A stretch of DNA of 64,000 bases from JAEUHM01 sp964538625 (GCA_964538625.1 CAZIGH010000030.1:1-64000), one strand, 5' to 3'. Positions 33,742 to 42,307 are shown, numbered from the stretch's first letter. Numbers and translations are program-made. Notes: a model not told the origin generated them from the letters alone.

Positions 33742-34050
33742 ATGCAGAGCCAAAAAATCAGAATCCGCCTCCGGGCCTATGACTTCCGTGCGCTGGACAA
33801 GTCCACCTCAGAGATCGTGGAGACCGCCAAGCGCACCGGCGCACGCGTAGCAGGCCCCATCCCTCTGCCAACGCGCATCGAGAAGTTCACCGTCAACCGC
33901 TCACCGCACGTGGACAAAAAGTCCATGGACCAGTTTGAAATCCGCACGCACAAACGCCTGCTGGACATCGTCGATCCAACCGCCCGCACCGTGGATGAGC
34001 TCAAGAAGCTCAACCTCCCCTCCGGCGTGGACATCACCATTCGCATCTAG
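33742..34050 (+). CDS. rpsJ: 30S ribosomal protein S10
   Basis: A 102-residue S10 (NusE), a ribosomal protein that also acts in NusB-dependent antitermination. KIRIRLRAYDFRALD at the start and RTHKRLLDIVDPT at the rRNA-binding loop are typical. It begins the S10 part of the cluster. Confidence 0.98.
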   Translation: MQSQKIRIRLRAYDFRALDKSTSEIVETAKRTGARVAGPIPLPTRIEKFTVNRSPHVDKKSMDQFEIRTHKRLLDIVDPTARTVDELKKLNLPSGVDITIRI

Positions 34051-34073
34051 TTTAGCACACAGGAGAGAACACC

Positions 34074-34727
34074 ATGAGTTTAGGTCTTATTGGAAAGAAG
34101 CTGGGAATGACGCAGGTCTATACGGAGGATGGTTCCGCCGTGGCCGTCACCGTCATCTCCGTGTCGGGCAATCAAGTGCTCCAAGTGAAAAAAGCCGCCG
34201 AAAAGGATGGCTATACCGCAGTGCAGGTTGGCTTTGACGATCAGAGCGAGAAGCGTGTCACCAAGGCCCAGCTCGGTCACTTCAAGCGCTGGGGTGCAAA
34301 GGCTCCTAAGCGCAAGATTCAGGAGTTCCGTTTGGCCACGGATGACCAGCTTCCTGCCGAGGGCACTGTGCTCGGCGCGGATCTCTTCGCAGCGGGTGCT
34401 CCAGTGGACGTCATCGGTGTCACGAAGGGTCGTGGTTTCCAGGGCGTCGTGAAGCGCCATAACTTCTCCGGTCAGCCCGCCACCCATGGTCACATGATGC
34501 ACCGGCGGACAGGATCCATCGGCTGCCGTCTTACCCCCGGACTTGTTTGGAAGAACCAGAAAATGCCCGGTCACATGGGAGTCGTGCGTCGCACCGTCCA
34601 GAACCTCAAGGTGGTGCAGAGCCGTCCCGAAGAGGGCGTGCTCCTCGTCTCCGGGTGCGTCCCTGGGAACGAAGGCACTTACGTCATCGTCCGTCCGGCG
34701 AAGAAGGCCAAGGTCGCCAAAGCATAA
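34074..34727 (+). CDS. rplC: 50S ribosomal protein L3
   Basis: A 217-residue L3, which binds near the peptidyl transferase centre. It starts SLGLIGKKLGMTQVYTEDG and has GVTKGRGFQGVVKRHNFSG with the conserved loop (the Gln of GQPATHGH is the PrmB methylation site in other bacteria). A strong Shine-Dalgarno sequence, AGGAGAG, precedes the ATG, which is uncommon in this window. Confidence 0.98.
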   Translation: MSLGLIGKKLGMTQVYTEDGSAVAVTVISVSGNQVLQVKKAAEKDGYTAVQVGFDDQSEKRVTKAQLGHFKRWGAKAPKRKIQEFRLATDDQLPAEGTVLGADLFAAGAPVDVIGVTKGRGFQGVVKRHNFSGQPATHGHMMHRRTGSIGCRLTPGLVWKNQKMPGHMGVVRRTVQNLKVVQSRPEEGVLLVSGCVPGNEGTYVIVRPAKKAKVAKA

Positions 34728-34752
34728 CCCTTAATCTACGGAGCAGCACATC

Positions 34753-35358
34753 ATGGCAGCAGTACTTTCAGTCGAAGCAGCAAAGCAGGCCAACCTCAAC
34801 CTCACCGAGGCCAAGGAAGGAACGCAGGCCCTCCACGATACCGTGGTCGCCTATCGGGCGAATCGTCGCCAGGGCAGCGCCCACACCAAGCGGAGGGGCG
34901 AAGTGGCCGGTAGCGGTAAAAAGCTCTGGAAGCAGAAGGGCACCGGTAACGCTCGTATGGGTAGCCGTCGCTCTCCTATTTGGAGCGGAGGTGCAACCGT
35001 CTTCGGACCCCGCACTCGGGATTACTCGAAAAAGACGAACAAGAAGACCAAGCAGCTTGCCTTCCGCGCTGCGCTCTCGGCTCGCATCAGCGAAGGCGCC
35101 GTGCTCAGCGTCCCCTCCCTCGAGATAACAGATGGCAAAACCAAAAGCTTTGTGGCGGCGGTGAACGCCATCACGGACGCGAAAAAGGTGCTTATCATCG
35201 GAGGTCGCTTTGACGACAACACCTTCCGCGCCGGACGCAACGTTCAGCGCGTGCAGCTCATCAGCGCTGACGAAGTGAATGCCGAGCAGCTTTTGAATTA
35301 TGAAAAGGTGGTGCTGACAGGCGACGCCTTGGAAACCCTGGCCCGGAGGACCGCTTAA
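34753..35358 (+). CDS. rplD: 50S ribosomal protein L4
   Basis: A 201-residue L4. It has the exit-tunnel loop region (RRGEVAGSGKKLWKQKGTGN, then ARMGSRRSPIWSGGATVFGP) and a normal C-terminal domain. In E. coli L4 represses its own operon; whether that holds here cannot be seen. It lies 25 bases after rplC. Confidence 0.97.
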   Translation: MAAVLSVEAAKQANLNLTEAKEGTQALHDTVVAYRANRRQGSAHTKRRGEVAGSGKKLWKQKGTGNARMGSRRSPIWSGGATVFGPRTRDYSKKTNKKTKQLAFRAALSARISEGAVLSVPSLEITDGKTKSFVAAVNAITDAKKVLIIGGRFDDNTFRAGRNVQRVQLISADEVNAEQLLNYEKVVLTGDALETLARRTA

Positions 35359-35364
35359 CATCCC

Positions 35365-35649
35365 ATGCAAGACCTTTACCAAGTCATCAAGAACATTCGT
35401 CTCACTGAGAAGGCTACCCTGCTCGGAGAGAAGAACAACGAGTTCGTCTTCAAAGTGGACCCCAAGGCCACCAAAGTGGAGATCCGCCAGGCTGTGGAAA
35501 AACTCTTTGGCAAGGAAGTCGTGGCGGTGCGCACGGCCAACTTTGACGGCAAGAAGAAGCGCGAGCGTCGCGCCGACTACGGCCGCACCAACCACTGGAA
35601 GAAAGCCATCGTCCGCCTCAAGGACGGAGAGCGCATCGATCTTGTGTAA
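35365..35649 (+). CDS. rplW: 50S ribosomal protein L23
   Basis: A 94-residue L23, located at the tunnel exit, where trigger factor and SRP dock. DLYQVIKNIRLTEKATLL and NEFVFKVDPKATKVEIRQAV are the family core. It starts six bases after the rplD stop. Confidence 0.97.
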   Translation: MQDLYQVIKNIRLTEKATLLGEKNNEFVFKVDPKATKVEIRQAVEKLFGKEVVAVRTANFDGKKKRERRADYGRTNHWKKAIVRLKDGERIDLV

Positions 35650-35699
35650 CCCCATTCTACGCTCCCGGATAGCGACAACCCTTTAACTGAATCGCAGCC

Positions 35700-36536
35700 A
35701 TGGCGCTCAAAGCATTCAAACCCAACACCCCAGCAAACCGCTACAAGCAGTGGAACTCGTTTGACGAGGTCACCAAAGACAAGCCGGAACGCTCACTTAC
35801 CGTAGCGCTGCGCAAGTCTGGCGGTCGTAATAACACAGGTCGCATCACCTGCCGCCACATTGGTGGCGGTCACAAGCGCCGTTATCGTCTCATTGACTTC
35901 AAGCGCAGCCGTCACGACACTCCTGCCAAGGTCATCGGTATCGAGTATGACCCGAACCGCTCCGCACGCATCGCGCTCATTCAATACACCGATGGTCAGA
36001 AGAGCTACATCCTTGCTCCCAATGGCCTCGCAGTGGGTTCTTCCGTGGTGGCGGGTGACAAGGCTGCTCCAGAAGTGGGTAACGCGCTTCCGCTGGCCAA
36101 GATCCCTCTTGGGACTTCCATCCACAACATCGAACTCACCCCAGGACGCGGTGGTGTGGTGGCAAGGGCCGCCGGCCAAGAGGCCATCCTCTCCAACCGT
36201 GAAGGCGACTATGCTCTTGTAAAGATGCCTTCAGGTGAAATCCGCAAAATCAAAGCCAACTGCTACGCCACGATTGGCAAGGTGGGCAACACCGAGCACA
36301 TGAACGTGGTCAGTGGCAAGGCTGGCCGCACCCGCTGGCAGGGAACCCGCCCGACCGTCCGCGGTATGTGCATGAACCCCATCGACCACCCGAACGGTGG
36401 TGGTGAAGGTCGCTCGAAATCCGGTGGTGGCCGCCAGCACCTCCTCAGCCCGTGGGGACATGCCAAGGGTGAGAAGACTCGCCAACCCAAGAAGGCGACC
36501 AACCGGTTCATTGTTAGCCGTCGCAACGCCAAGTAA
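35700..36536 (+). CDS. rplB: 50S ribosomal protein L2
   Basis: A 278-residue L2, needed for subunit association and peptidyl transfer. ALKAFKPNTPANRYKQW opens it, GRITCRHIGGGHKRRYRLID follows, and the conserved C-terminal PIDHPNGGGEGRSKSGGGRQ (with the functional His) is intact. Confidence 0.98.
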   Translation: MALKAFKPNTPANRYKQWNSFDEVTKDKPERSLTVALRKSGGRNNTGRITCRHIGGGHKRRYRLIDFKRSRHDTPAKVIGIEYDPNRSARIALIQYTDGQKSYILAPNGLAVGSSVVAGDKAAPEVGNALPLAKIPLGTSIHNIELTPGRGGVVARAAGQEAILSNREGDYALVKMPSGEIRKIKANCYATIGKVGNTEHMNVVSGKAGRTRWQGTRPTVRGMCMNPIDHPNGGGEGRSKSGGGRQHLLSPWGHAKGEKTRQPKKATNRFIVSRRNAK

Positions 36537-36559
36537 TCCCAGCACTCCGATTTTTTACC

Positions 36560-36838
36560 ATGCCTCGCTCGCTCAAAAAGGGACCCTACGTCAACCAGAA
36601 GCTTCTCGCCAAGGTGGACGCTCTCAACGACGCCAATCAGAAGCGCCCCATCAAGACCTGGTCGCGCAGCTCGATGATCACGCCCGACCTCGTCGGCCAC
36701 ACCTTCCTCGTCCACAACGGCAAGGATTTCGTGAGCGTCTATGCCACCGAAAACATGGTGGGCCATCGCCTCGGAGAGTTCGCCACCACACGCGTCTTCA
36801 AGGGCCACGGTTCCCACACTGCCAAAGTGAGCAAGTAA
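36560..36838 (+). CDS. rpsS: 30S ribosomal protein S19
   Basis: A 92-residue S19 of the small-subunit head. PRSLKKGPYVNQKLLAKVD, KTWSRSSMITPDLVGHTFLV and a basic C-terminus (RVFKGHGSHTAKVSK) are typical. In nearly all bacteria rplV follows directly; here another gene intervenes. Confidence 0.98.
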   Translation: MPRSLKKGPYVNQKLLAKVDALNDANQKRPIKTWSRSSMITPDLVGHTFLVHNGKDFVSVYATENMVGHRLGEFATTRVFKGHGSHTAKVSK

Positions 36839-36873
36839 TCAGGTCGCGTTCCAACAGTCAAGATTCCAGTTTC

Positions 36874-37677
36874 ATGCCCCACACCGCCACAACAGCAATG
36901 AACGCCCTGCGCGCCGCTTCGGTCGCATGGACGTTCCTGCTTGCCGGCGGACTGGCTGCTCAGCAGCCCATGAACAACATGGAGCTGCTTGAACTCAAGA
37001 CCACACTGGAGACCTCCGCACGGCAAATTCGCGAGCTCGACGCTCAGCTTGCCGCAGCCAAGGTTCAGATCACCACACTCACCCAGAGTCTTGCTGCGGC
37101 TAACGCGGAGGCGGAAAGTTCCCGTGAACAGCATGCCAGACTACGCAGTGTCCTCGAAGGACTCGGCATCGGTGCGCTCGAGGGCAACAGGGATCAGGTC
37201 CAGGAAAAGCTGCTTGCGGCTCTCAGTGATTTGCGAATCGTCGATGAGCAGAAGCGCACAGTTACCGAAGCCCTCATGAATCTCACCGAGGCAGCGCTCG
37301 TGTTCGCGAAGAACGCACCCGCAGCAGATGCTGCATCTAAGGAAGCCCTTGAGACCGCAGTCGCCAAAGCGGAAGACGTGGTGCGCACTGCCAACGGAGC
37401 CGGGATCACCGCGCAGAACAGCGGCGACCTTCATCAGGCCAAAGTGGTAAGCACCAAGCCAGAGGCCGCACTTGTGGTTCTCAATGTGGGTTCCCGCGAT
37501 GGTGTGCGAGCAGGGATGCCATTCACCATTTATCGTCAAGATCAAGCCGTCGCCCAAGTCATGGTGGTGGACGTGCGCAAGTCTATCAGCGGCGCGGTCA
37601 TCCAAGGGACCGCAGCCAAAGGAGTCATCCCTATGGTAGGCGACATCGGTCGTATCGACCCCAATCAAGCATTCTAA
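36874..37677 (+). CDS. Exported coiled-coil protein inserted in the S10 operon, function unknown
   Basis: A 267-residue protein with a signal peptide (ALRAASVAWTFLLAGGLAA, then QQ), a long coiled coil at about residues 38-100 (LELKTTLETSARQIRELDAQ and on), a helical middle and a beta-rich C-terminus. The end (ALVVLNVGSRDGVRAGMPFT, then IYRQDQAVAQVMVVDV) resembles the C-terminal OB/SH3-like repeats of MreC and FlgT. It is no ribosomal protein, yet it lies 35 bases after rpsS and 15 before rplV on the same strand, so it must be co-transcribed with translation genes. Two ATGs 24 bases apart are possible starts. A role in the envelope, perhaps tied to growth rate, is an inference only. Confidence 0.75.
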   Translation: MPHTATTAMNALRAASVAWTFLLAGGLAAQQPMNNMELLELKTTLETSARQIRELDAQLAAAKVQITTLTQSLAAANAEAESSREQHARLRSVLEGLGIGALEGNRDQVQEKLLAALSDLRIVDEQKRTVTEALMNLTEAALVFAKNAPAADAASKEALETAVAKAEDVVRTANGAGITAQNSGDLHQAKVVSTKPEAALVVLNVGSRDGVRAGMPFTIYRQDQAVAQVMVVDVRKSISGAVIQGTAAKGVIPMVGDIGRIDPNQAF

Positions 37678-37692
37678 AATCAGTACACGTTT

Positions 37693-38088
37693 ATGGAGGT
37701 AAAATCGGTTTACAAATACGCGCGCATCTCGTCGCTCAAGGCACGTGAAGTCACTCGCGCCATTCAAGGCATGCCGGTCTCGGCTGCGCTCAGCGTTCTG
37801 AACTATACGCCCAAAAAGGCTGCCATGCTCGTCGGCAAGACCCTTCAGTCCGCAGTGGCGAATGCCGAGAACAATCATGAACTTGACCCTGAGACCCTCA
37901 TCGTCAAGAGCGCGGTGGCCACTGAAGGTCCCTCTCTCAGCCGCATTATGCCACGCGCGCGTGGTTCCGCTTCCCCCATCAAGAAGCGCATGACTCATAT
38001 CACCATCATTCTCGCTGAGAAGCCTGAGGAGGCTGAAGCCAAGCCGAAGCGCCAGCGCAAGACCTCCGCTGCCGCTGCCGCCGAATAA
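37693..38088 (+). CDS. rplV: 50S ribosomal protein L22
   Basis: A 131-residue L22, whose beta hairpin lines the exit tunnel. VYKYARISSLKAREVTRAI and the tunnel loop PRARGSASPIKKRMTHITII are present. A C-terminal extension (KPKRQRKTSAAAAAE) of about 20 residues, rich in Lys and Ala, goes beyond the E. coli protein. Confidence 0.97.
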   Translation: MEVKSVYKYARISSLKAREVTRAIQGMPVSAALSVLNYTPKKAAMLVGKTLQSAVANAENNHELDPETLIVKSAVATEGPSLSRIMPRARGSASPIKKRMTHITIILAEKPEEAEAKPKRQRKTSAAAAAE

Positions 38089-38124
38089 TCCATCACAAGA
38101 CGCAGAACACCCCCCTCGCACATC

Positions 38125-38952
38125 ATGGGACAAAAAGTAAATCCAATCGGCTTCCGCCTCGCAGTTCAAAAAGACTGGCGTTCCAAGTGGTACGCCCCAG
38201 AGAAGGAGTATGCCGAGTTCCTTCACAGCGACATCGCCATCCGCAAGTACCTCAAGGAGAAACTCATGCAGGCGGCGATTGCCCGCATCGTGATTGAGCG
38301 CGCATGGAATCAGGTTCGTGTCACGCTGCACACCGCCCGTCCGGGACTTGTCATCGGACGCAAGGGGCAGGAGATCGATGTCATGAGTGCCAAAATCTCC
38401 GAGATGTGCGGCGGCAAACAAGTCAAGATTGACATCTTCGAAATCAAGCAGCCGGAGCTCGACGCTCAGCTTGTGGCCGAGACCGTGACCGTGCAGCTTG
38501 AGCGCCGCATCTCCTTCCGCCGCGCCATGAAGCGCGCCGTGCAAACCGCCATGGAGTTCGGTGCCGATGGCATTCGTATCCGCTGCTCCGGTCGTCTCGG
38601 TGGTGGTGACATCGCCCGTGCCGAATGGTATCGCCAAGGCAAAGTGCCGCTTCAGACCCTTCGTATCGGTATCGATTATGGCTTTGCCGAGGCCAAAACC
38701 GTGTATGGCATTATCGGAGTCAAGGTCTGGCTCAACAAGCGTCCGGACCTGGAAAACAACGCACCTCGCCAGAGCGGTGAGCGTCGCGAGCGCCGTGATC
38801 GCCCCGCCGGTGATCGCCGAGGGCCTGGAGGTCCGGGCGGACGCGGTGGTCGTGGCCCTGGTGGCCCGGGACGTGGTCCAGGGCGTGGAGCACCTTACCC
38901 AGCAGCTGCGCCTGCCCAGGCTCCTTCCGAAGAAGCTCCGGCTGCCGAATAA
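38125..38952 (+). CDS. rpsC: 30S ribosomal protein S3 with Gly/Arg-rich C-terminal tail
   Basis: A 275-residue S3 of the mRNA entry channel, with the KH domain (IVIERAWNQVRVTLHTARPG, VIGRKG) and the C-terminal domain (ISFRRAMKRAVQTAMEFGAD; RCSGRLGGGDIARAEWYRQG). Residues 205-275 are an added low-complexity tail: ERRERRDRPAGDRRGPGG followed by repeated GGRGGRGPGG units and an Ala/Pro/Glu end. E. coli S3 has 233 residues and no such tail. RGG-type segments often bind RNA, so the tail may touch mRNA at the channel entrance. Confidence 0.97.
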   Translation: MGQKVNPIGFRLAVQKDWRSKWYAPEKEYAEFLHSDIAIRKYLKEKLMQAAIARIVIERAWNQVRVTLHTARPGLVIGRKGQEIDVMSAKISEMCGGKQVKIDIFEIKQPELDAQLVAETVTVQLERRISFRRAMKRAVQTAMEFGADGIRIRCSGRLGGGDIARAEWYRQGKVPLQTLRIGIDYGFAEAKTVYGIIGVKVWLNKRPDLENNAPRQSGERRERRDRPAGDRRGPGGPGGRGGRGPGGPGRGPGRGAPYPAAAPAQAPSEEAPAAE

Positions 38953-39005
38953 GAACCGCAGTTCCCTGCATTCATTCATCTCAACCCCTTAGTTAAAGAC
39001 ACGTC

Positions 39006-39425
39006 ATGGCCCTTTTGCCCAGCAGAGTAAAACATCGCAAGACCCAGCGGGGAAGCCGCTCCGGGAATGCCACCGTCGGCAACAAGCTCGACTTCGGTGA
39101 GTTCGGACTTCAGACGCTTGACCGCGGATGGATCAAGAACAACCAGATCGAGGCCTGCCGTGTCGCGATCACCCGCTATCTCAAGCGCAAGGGCAAGGTG
39201 TTCATCCGCATCTTCCCGCACAAGCCCGTCACCGCCCGCCCACCGGAAACCCGTATGGGCAAGGGTAAAGGCTCCCCTGAGTTCTGGGTGGCCGTCGTTT
39301 ACCCGGGCACGATGTTGTTTGAAATCTCAGGTGTCAACGAGGCTACCGCCCGGGATGCCTGCCGCCTCGCCGCAGCCAAACTCGGACTGCGCACCCGCTT
39401 TGTCGTCCGCCAAGGTGCTCACTAA
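39006..39425 (+). CDS. rplP: 50S ribosomal protein L16
   Basis: A 139-residue L16, which positions the A-site tRNA. LLPSRVKHRKTQRGSRSGNA at the start, PVTARPPETRMGKGKGSPE (with the Arg/Gly loop) and LRTRFVVRQ at the end are as expected. Confidence 0.97.
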   Translation: MALLPSRVKHRKTQRGSRSGNATVGNKLDFGEFGLQTLDRGWIKNNQIEACRVAITRYLKRKGKVFIRIFPHKPVTARPPETRMGKGKGSPEFWVAVVYPGTMLFEISGVNEATARDACRLAAAKLGLRTRFVVRQGAH

Positions 39426-39449
39426 TCCCTACTCCGTTTATCTTAAGCT

Positions 39450-39656
39450 ATGAAAATCAAGGAACTGCGTGAAATGTCCGTCGAAGAACTCGGCGCTCGC
39501 CGCCGCGAACTTCTTCAGGAATCCATGCACCTTCGCGTGCAACAAATGAGCGGCCAGATCGAGAATCCCGCACGGATTCGCCTCATCCGCCGCGAAGTGG
39601 CCCGCATCGCTACCATTCTCACCGAGCGTGCCAAAAAGGCCGCCTCTGCTGCCTAG
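39450..39656 (+). CDS. rpmC: 50S ribosomal protein L29
   Basis: A 68-residue all-helical L29, at the tunnel exit next to L23. KIKELREMSVEELGARRREL and the C-terminal RIRLIRREVARIATILTER are characteristic. Confidence 0.96.
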   Translation: MKIKELREMSVEELGARRRELLQESMHLRVQQMSGQIENPARIRLIRREVARIATILTERAKKAASAA

Positions 39657-39687
39657 TTCCTGATTTTACCCACCCCTTTATCCAGTC

Positions 39688-39966
39688 ATGAGCGAAACCA
39701 CCACCCAGGAAGCCCCGGTCAAGGCACCCGTGCGCAAGCAGCGCGTCGGCGTCGTCGTGTCCAACAAAATGACCAAGACCATCGTGGTCGAAGTCGAGCG
39801 CCGCGTCCCGCATCCGAAGTTCAAGAAAATCATCCGTCGCACCTCCAAGTTCTACGCTCACGACGAAGAGTCCAAGGCCAAAGTGGGAGACAAGGTGCTC
39901 ATCGAGGAAACCCGTCCTCTGAGCAAGCTCAAGCGGTGGAACCTCCTGGAAGTTCTCAGTCACTAA
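39688..39966 (+). CDS. rpsQ: 30S ribosomal protein S17
   Basis: A 92-residue S17, OB-fold, early-binding. RKQRVGVVVSNKMTKTIVVE and DKVLIEETRPLSKLKRW match the family. About 15 N-terminal residues (SETTTQEAPVKAPV) are an extra leader. Confidence 0.97.
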   Translation: MSETTTQEAPVKAPVRKQRVGVVVSNKMTKTIVVEVERRVPHPKFKKIIRRTSKFYAHDEESKAKVGDKVLIEETRPLSKLKRWNLLEVLSH

Positions 39967-39998
39967 CCCTCAAGCGGAGCCCAAAGGAGAATATCTTT

Positions 39999-40367
39999 AT
40001 GCTGCAAATGGAATCAGACATCGTGGTGGCCGACAACACCGGAGCCAAACACGCCAAAATGATCGGCGTCCTTGGCAAGAAAAACAGTCGTTTCGCACAC
40101 GTGGGTGACATCATCACCGCGCACGTTCGTGAGTCCACGCCCACTGGCGCGGTGAAAAAGGGTGAAGTGGTCCGCGCCGTCGTAGTGCGCACTGCTGCTC
40201 CCATCCGCCGTCCGGATGGTTCAATCCTTCGTTTCGACCGCAACGCGATTGTGATCATCGACAAGGATAATAACCCCCGTGGCACCCGCATCTTTGGTCC
40301 TGTCGCCCGTGAGCTGCGCGACAAGAACTTCATGAAAATCGTCTCCCTCGCTCCTGAAGTACTATGA
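39999..40367 (+). CDS. rplN: 50S ribosomal protein L14
   Basis: A 122-residue L14, the docking site of RsfS, whose gene is also in this window. MLQMESDIVVADNTGAKHAK, VRAVVVRTAAPIRRPDGS and the end RELRDKNFMKIVSLAPEVL are canonical. The ATG is fixed by AAAGGAGA nine bases upstream; the frame is open further back but that part is not L14. Confidence 0.97.
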   Translation: MLQMESDIVVADNTGAKHAKMIGVLGKKNSRFAHVGDIITAHVRESTPTGAVKKGEVVRAVVVRTAAPIRRPDGSILRFDRNAIVIIDKDNNPRGTRIFGPVARELRDKNFMKIVSLAPEVL

Positions 40368-40672
40368 GCCGCATCAAAACCCACGTCAAACAAGGTGACT
40401 TGGTGGAAGTCATCACCGGAGCGTTCAAGGGCGCCCAAGGTACCATCATCGCTGTCCAGCCTTCGAAAGGGCGCGTGGTGGTGGAGGGTGTCGCCAAAAT
40501 GAAGAAGACTGTTCGTCCTAGCAAGGATCACCCTCAGGGGGGCATCATTGAGAAGGAGCGGCCCATTCACATCTCCAACGTGAAACTTGCCACCGAGAAG
40601 AAGCCCGCCAAAAAAGCGGCCAAGAAAGCCGCCAGCAAATCAGCCAAGAAGTCAGTTGAGAAAAAATCGTAG
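40364..40672 (+). CDS. rplX: 50S ribosomal protein L24
   Basis: A 102-residue L24, assembly initiator of the large subunit, with a KOW motif (GDLVEVITGAFKGAQGTI) and GGIIEKERPIHISNVKL. Its ATG overlaps the rplN stop (ATGA). The last 25 residues are a Lys/Ala/Ser tail (KKPAKKAAKKAASKSAKKS) absent from the E. coli protein. Confidence 0.97.
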   Translation: MSRIKTHVKQGDLVEVITGAFKGAQGTIIAVQPSKGRVVVEGVAKMKKTVRPSKDHPQGGIIEKERPIHISNVKLATEKKPAKKAAKKAASKSAKKSVEKKS

Positions 40673-40739
40673 CTGAGCACTATCCCTGCCCCCTTTGCAC
40701 CACGCAGAGGACAGGCGGCGGATCAAGCCGATACACACC

Positions 40740-41318
40740 ATGGAACCCGCACTGCAAACACACTACAAAGCAATCGTTCCCGAGCTCAAGAAGCAGCTCG
40801 GCCTCGAGAACATCCACCAGGTACCACGCCTGGAGAAAATCGTCATCAACTGCTCCATTGGTTCCGAAGCGGACCGCAAGGTGGCGGTGGAAGATGCCTC
40901 CAATGAGCTTGGTCTCATTACCGGCCAGAAGCCCCAGATTGCTTACGCCAAAAAGGCCATCGCCAACTTCAAACTCCGCCAGGGGGAACCTGTTGGTGTG
41001 AAGGTCACCCTGCGCGGTCGTCGCATGTATGATTTCATGCTTCGCCTGGTGAAAACCGCAGTGCCTCGCATTCGCGACTTTCGTGGTGTGCCTCCGCGTT
41101 CCTTTGACGGACGTGGCAACTATACTTTGGGAATCAAGGAACAGTCTATCTTCCCGGAAATCGAGCTCGACAAGATCAAGCGTTCCCTCGGATTTGACGT
41201 GACCTTTGTCACCAGCACCAATGTGGATGAACATGCAAGAGTCATGCTGAAGGCCATGGGAATGCCCTTCCGTGAGCGCACCCAGAAGAAAGAACAAACT
41301 GAAGGTGAGGCAGCCTGA
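40740..41318 (+). CDS. rplE: 50S ribosomal protein L5
   Basis: A 192-residue L5, binding 5S rRNA and contacting the P-site tRNA. VPRLEKIVINCSIGSEADRK, AKKAIANFKLRQGEPVGVKV and RDFRGVPPRSFDGRGNYTLG are typical. The ATG before EPALQTHYK is the family start. The next gene is rpsH after 35 bases; rpsN (S14), normally between them, is missing. Confidence 0.97.
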   Translation: MEPALQTHYKAIVPELKKQLGLENIHQVPRLEKIVINCSIGSEADRKVAVEDASNELGLITGQKPQIAYAKKAIANFKLRQGEPVGVKVTLRGRRMYDFMLRLVKTAVPRIRDFRGVPPRSFDGRGNYTLGIKEQSIFPEIELDKIKRSLGFDVTFVTSTNVDEHARVMLKAMGMPFRERTQKKEQTEGEAA

Positions 41319-41353
41319 TCCCGGCAACGCGGAACCACTGACTGAAACGAACT

Positions 41354-41746
41354 ATGTATACTGATCCCATTGCCGACTTCCTCAGCCGCGTGCGCAACGC
41401 CAGCGCCGCTGGCCTACCCGAAGTGCTCGCACCTTACTCCAAAATCAAGGCCGAGATGAGCCGCATCCTCGCAGAGGAAGGTTACATCTGGTCCTATGAG
41501 GTGGACACCAAAGGCACCCATCCACAACTCAAGCTCAAGCTCAAGTATGACAACAAGAACGCCGTCATCCGCTCCATGCAGCGTGTGTCCAAGGCAGGCG
41601 TTCGCAGATACGTCAGCGTGGATGAAATCCCGCGCGTCCTCGGCGGCCTCGGCATCGCCATCATTTCCACGTCCAAGGGCCTCATGACCGGCTCCAAGGC
41701 CCGCAAAGCGAAGCTCGGTGGTGAGCTGCTTGCGATGGTCTGGTAA
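41354..41746 (+). CDS. rpsH: 30S ribosomal protein S8
   Basis: A 130-residue S8, a central-domain assembly protein. DPIADFLSRVRNASAAG at the start and VPRVLGGLG-type sequence (EIPRVLGGLGIAIISTSKGL) and EVLAMVW-like end (GGELLAMVW) are diagnostic. Confidence 0.97.
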   Translation: MYTDPIADFLSRVRNASAAGLPEVLAPYSKIKAEMSRILAEEGYIWSYEVDTKGTHPQLKLKLKYDNKNAVIRSMQRVSKAGVRRYVSVDEIPRVLGGLGIAIISTSKGLMTGSKARKAKLGGELLAMVW

Positions 41747-41767
41747 CACCAAGCACAGAAAGAACCC

Positions 41768-42307
41768 ATGTCACGAGTAGGCAAACAAATCATCGAAATC
41801 CCCGCCAAAGTGGCCGTCAAGGTCGGCGGTGATGGCAAAGTCAACGTGGAAGGACCCAAAGGCAAGCTCGCCTGGGATCTGCCGAAGGGTATCACCGTCA
41901 AGGTGGAAGGAAATACCGTGAAGGTAGAACGCCAGGATGAGGAGCGGCGCACGCGTGCTCTTCACGGTACCATCCAGCGCTTGATCAGCAACATGGTCAA
42001 GGGCGTGAGCGACGGCTACCGCAAGGATCTCGAAATCCACGGCGTCGGCTTCCGCGCCGCTGTCAAGGGCACCAACCTTGACCTGAGCCTGGGACAGTCT
42101 CACCCCCGTCTTCATCCGATTCCGGCGGGATTAAAGGTCACTGTGGCCGAGAACACCAAGATTGCCATCGAAGGCATCGACAAGCAGCTCGTGGGCCAGT
42201 TCGCAGCCGACGTGCGCGCTTACTATCCGCCGGAACCCTACAAGGCCAAGGGTGTCCGTTATGCAGGTGAACACATCCGACGCAAGGCCGGCAAGAGCGT
42301 CAAGTAA
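41768..42307 (+). CDS. rplF: 50S ribosomal protein L6
   Basis: A 179-residue L6 near the factor-binding site, with the two-fold repeated domain. SRVGKQIIEIPAKVAVKV and the C-terminal signature PEPYKAKGVRYAGEHIRRKA are present. It starts 21 bases after rpsH. Confidence 0.97.
   Translation: MSRVGKQIIEIPAKVAVKVGGDGKVNVEGPKGKLAWDLPKGITVKVEGNTVKVERQDEERRTRALHGTIQRLISNMVKGVSDGYRKDLEIHGVGFRAAVKGTNLDLSLGQSHPRLHPIPAGLKVTVAENTKIAIEGIDKQLVGQFAADVRAYYPPEPYKAKGVRYAGEHIRRKAGKSVK

Noticed and set aside
36397..36873. In-frame upstream extension of the coiled-coil gene into rplB and rpsS
   Set aside because: The extension overlaps two ribosomal protein genes in another frame; the signal peptide begins at the later ATG.
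36839..37692. Coiled-coil gene as a misread ribosomal protein
   Set aside because: It has a signal peptide, a heptad coiled coil and no basic rRNA-binding character; rplV follows intact.
37141..38979. 612-codon frame opposite the coiled-coil gene, rplV and rpsC
   Set aside because: Runs across three well-supported sense genes; the composition is a shadow of their codon usage.
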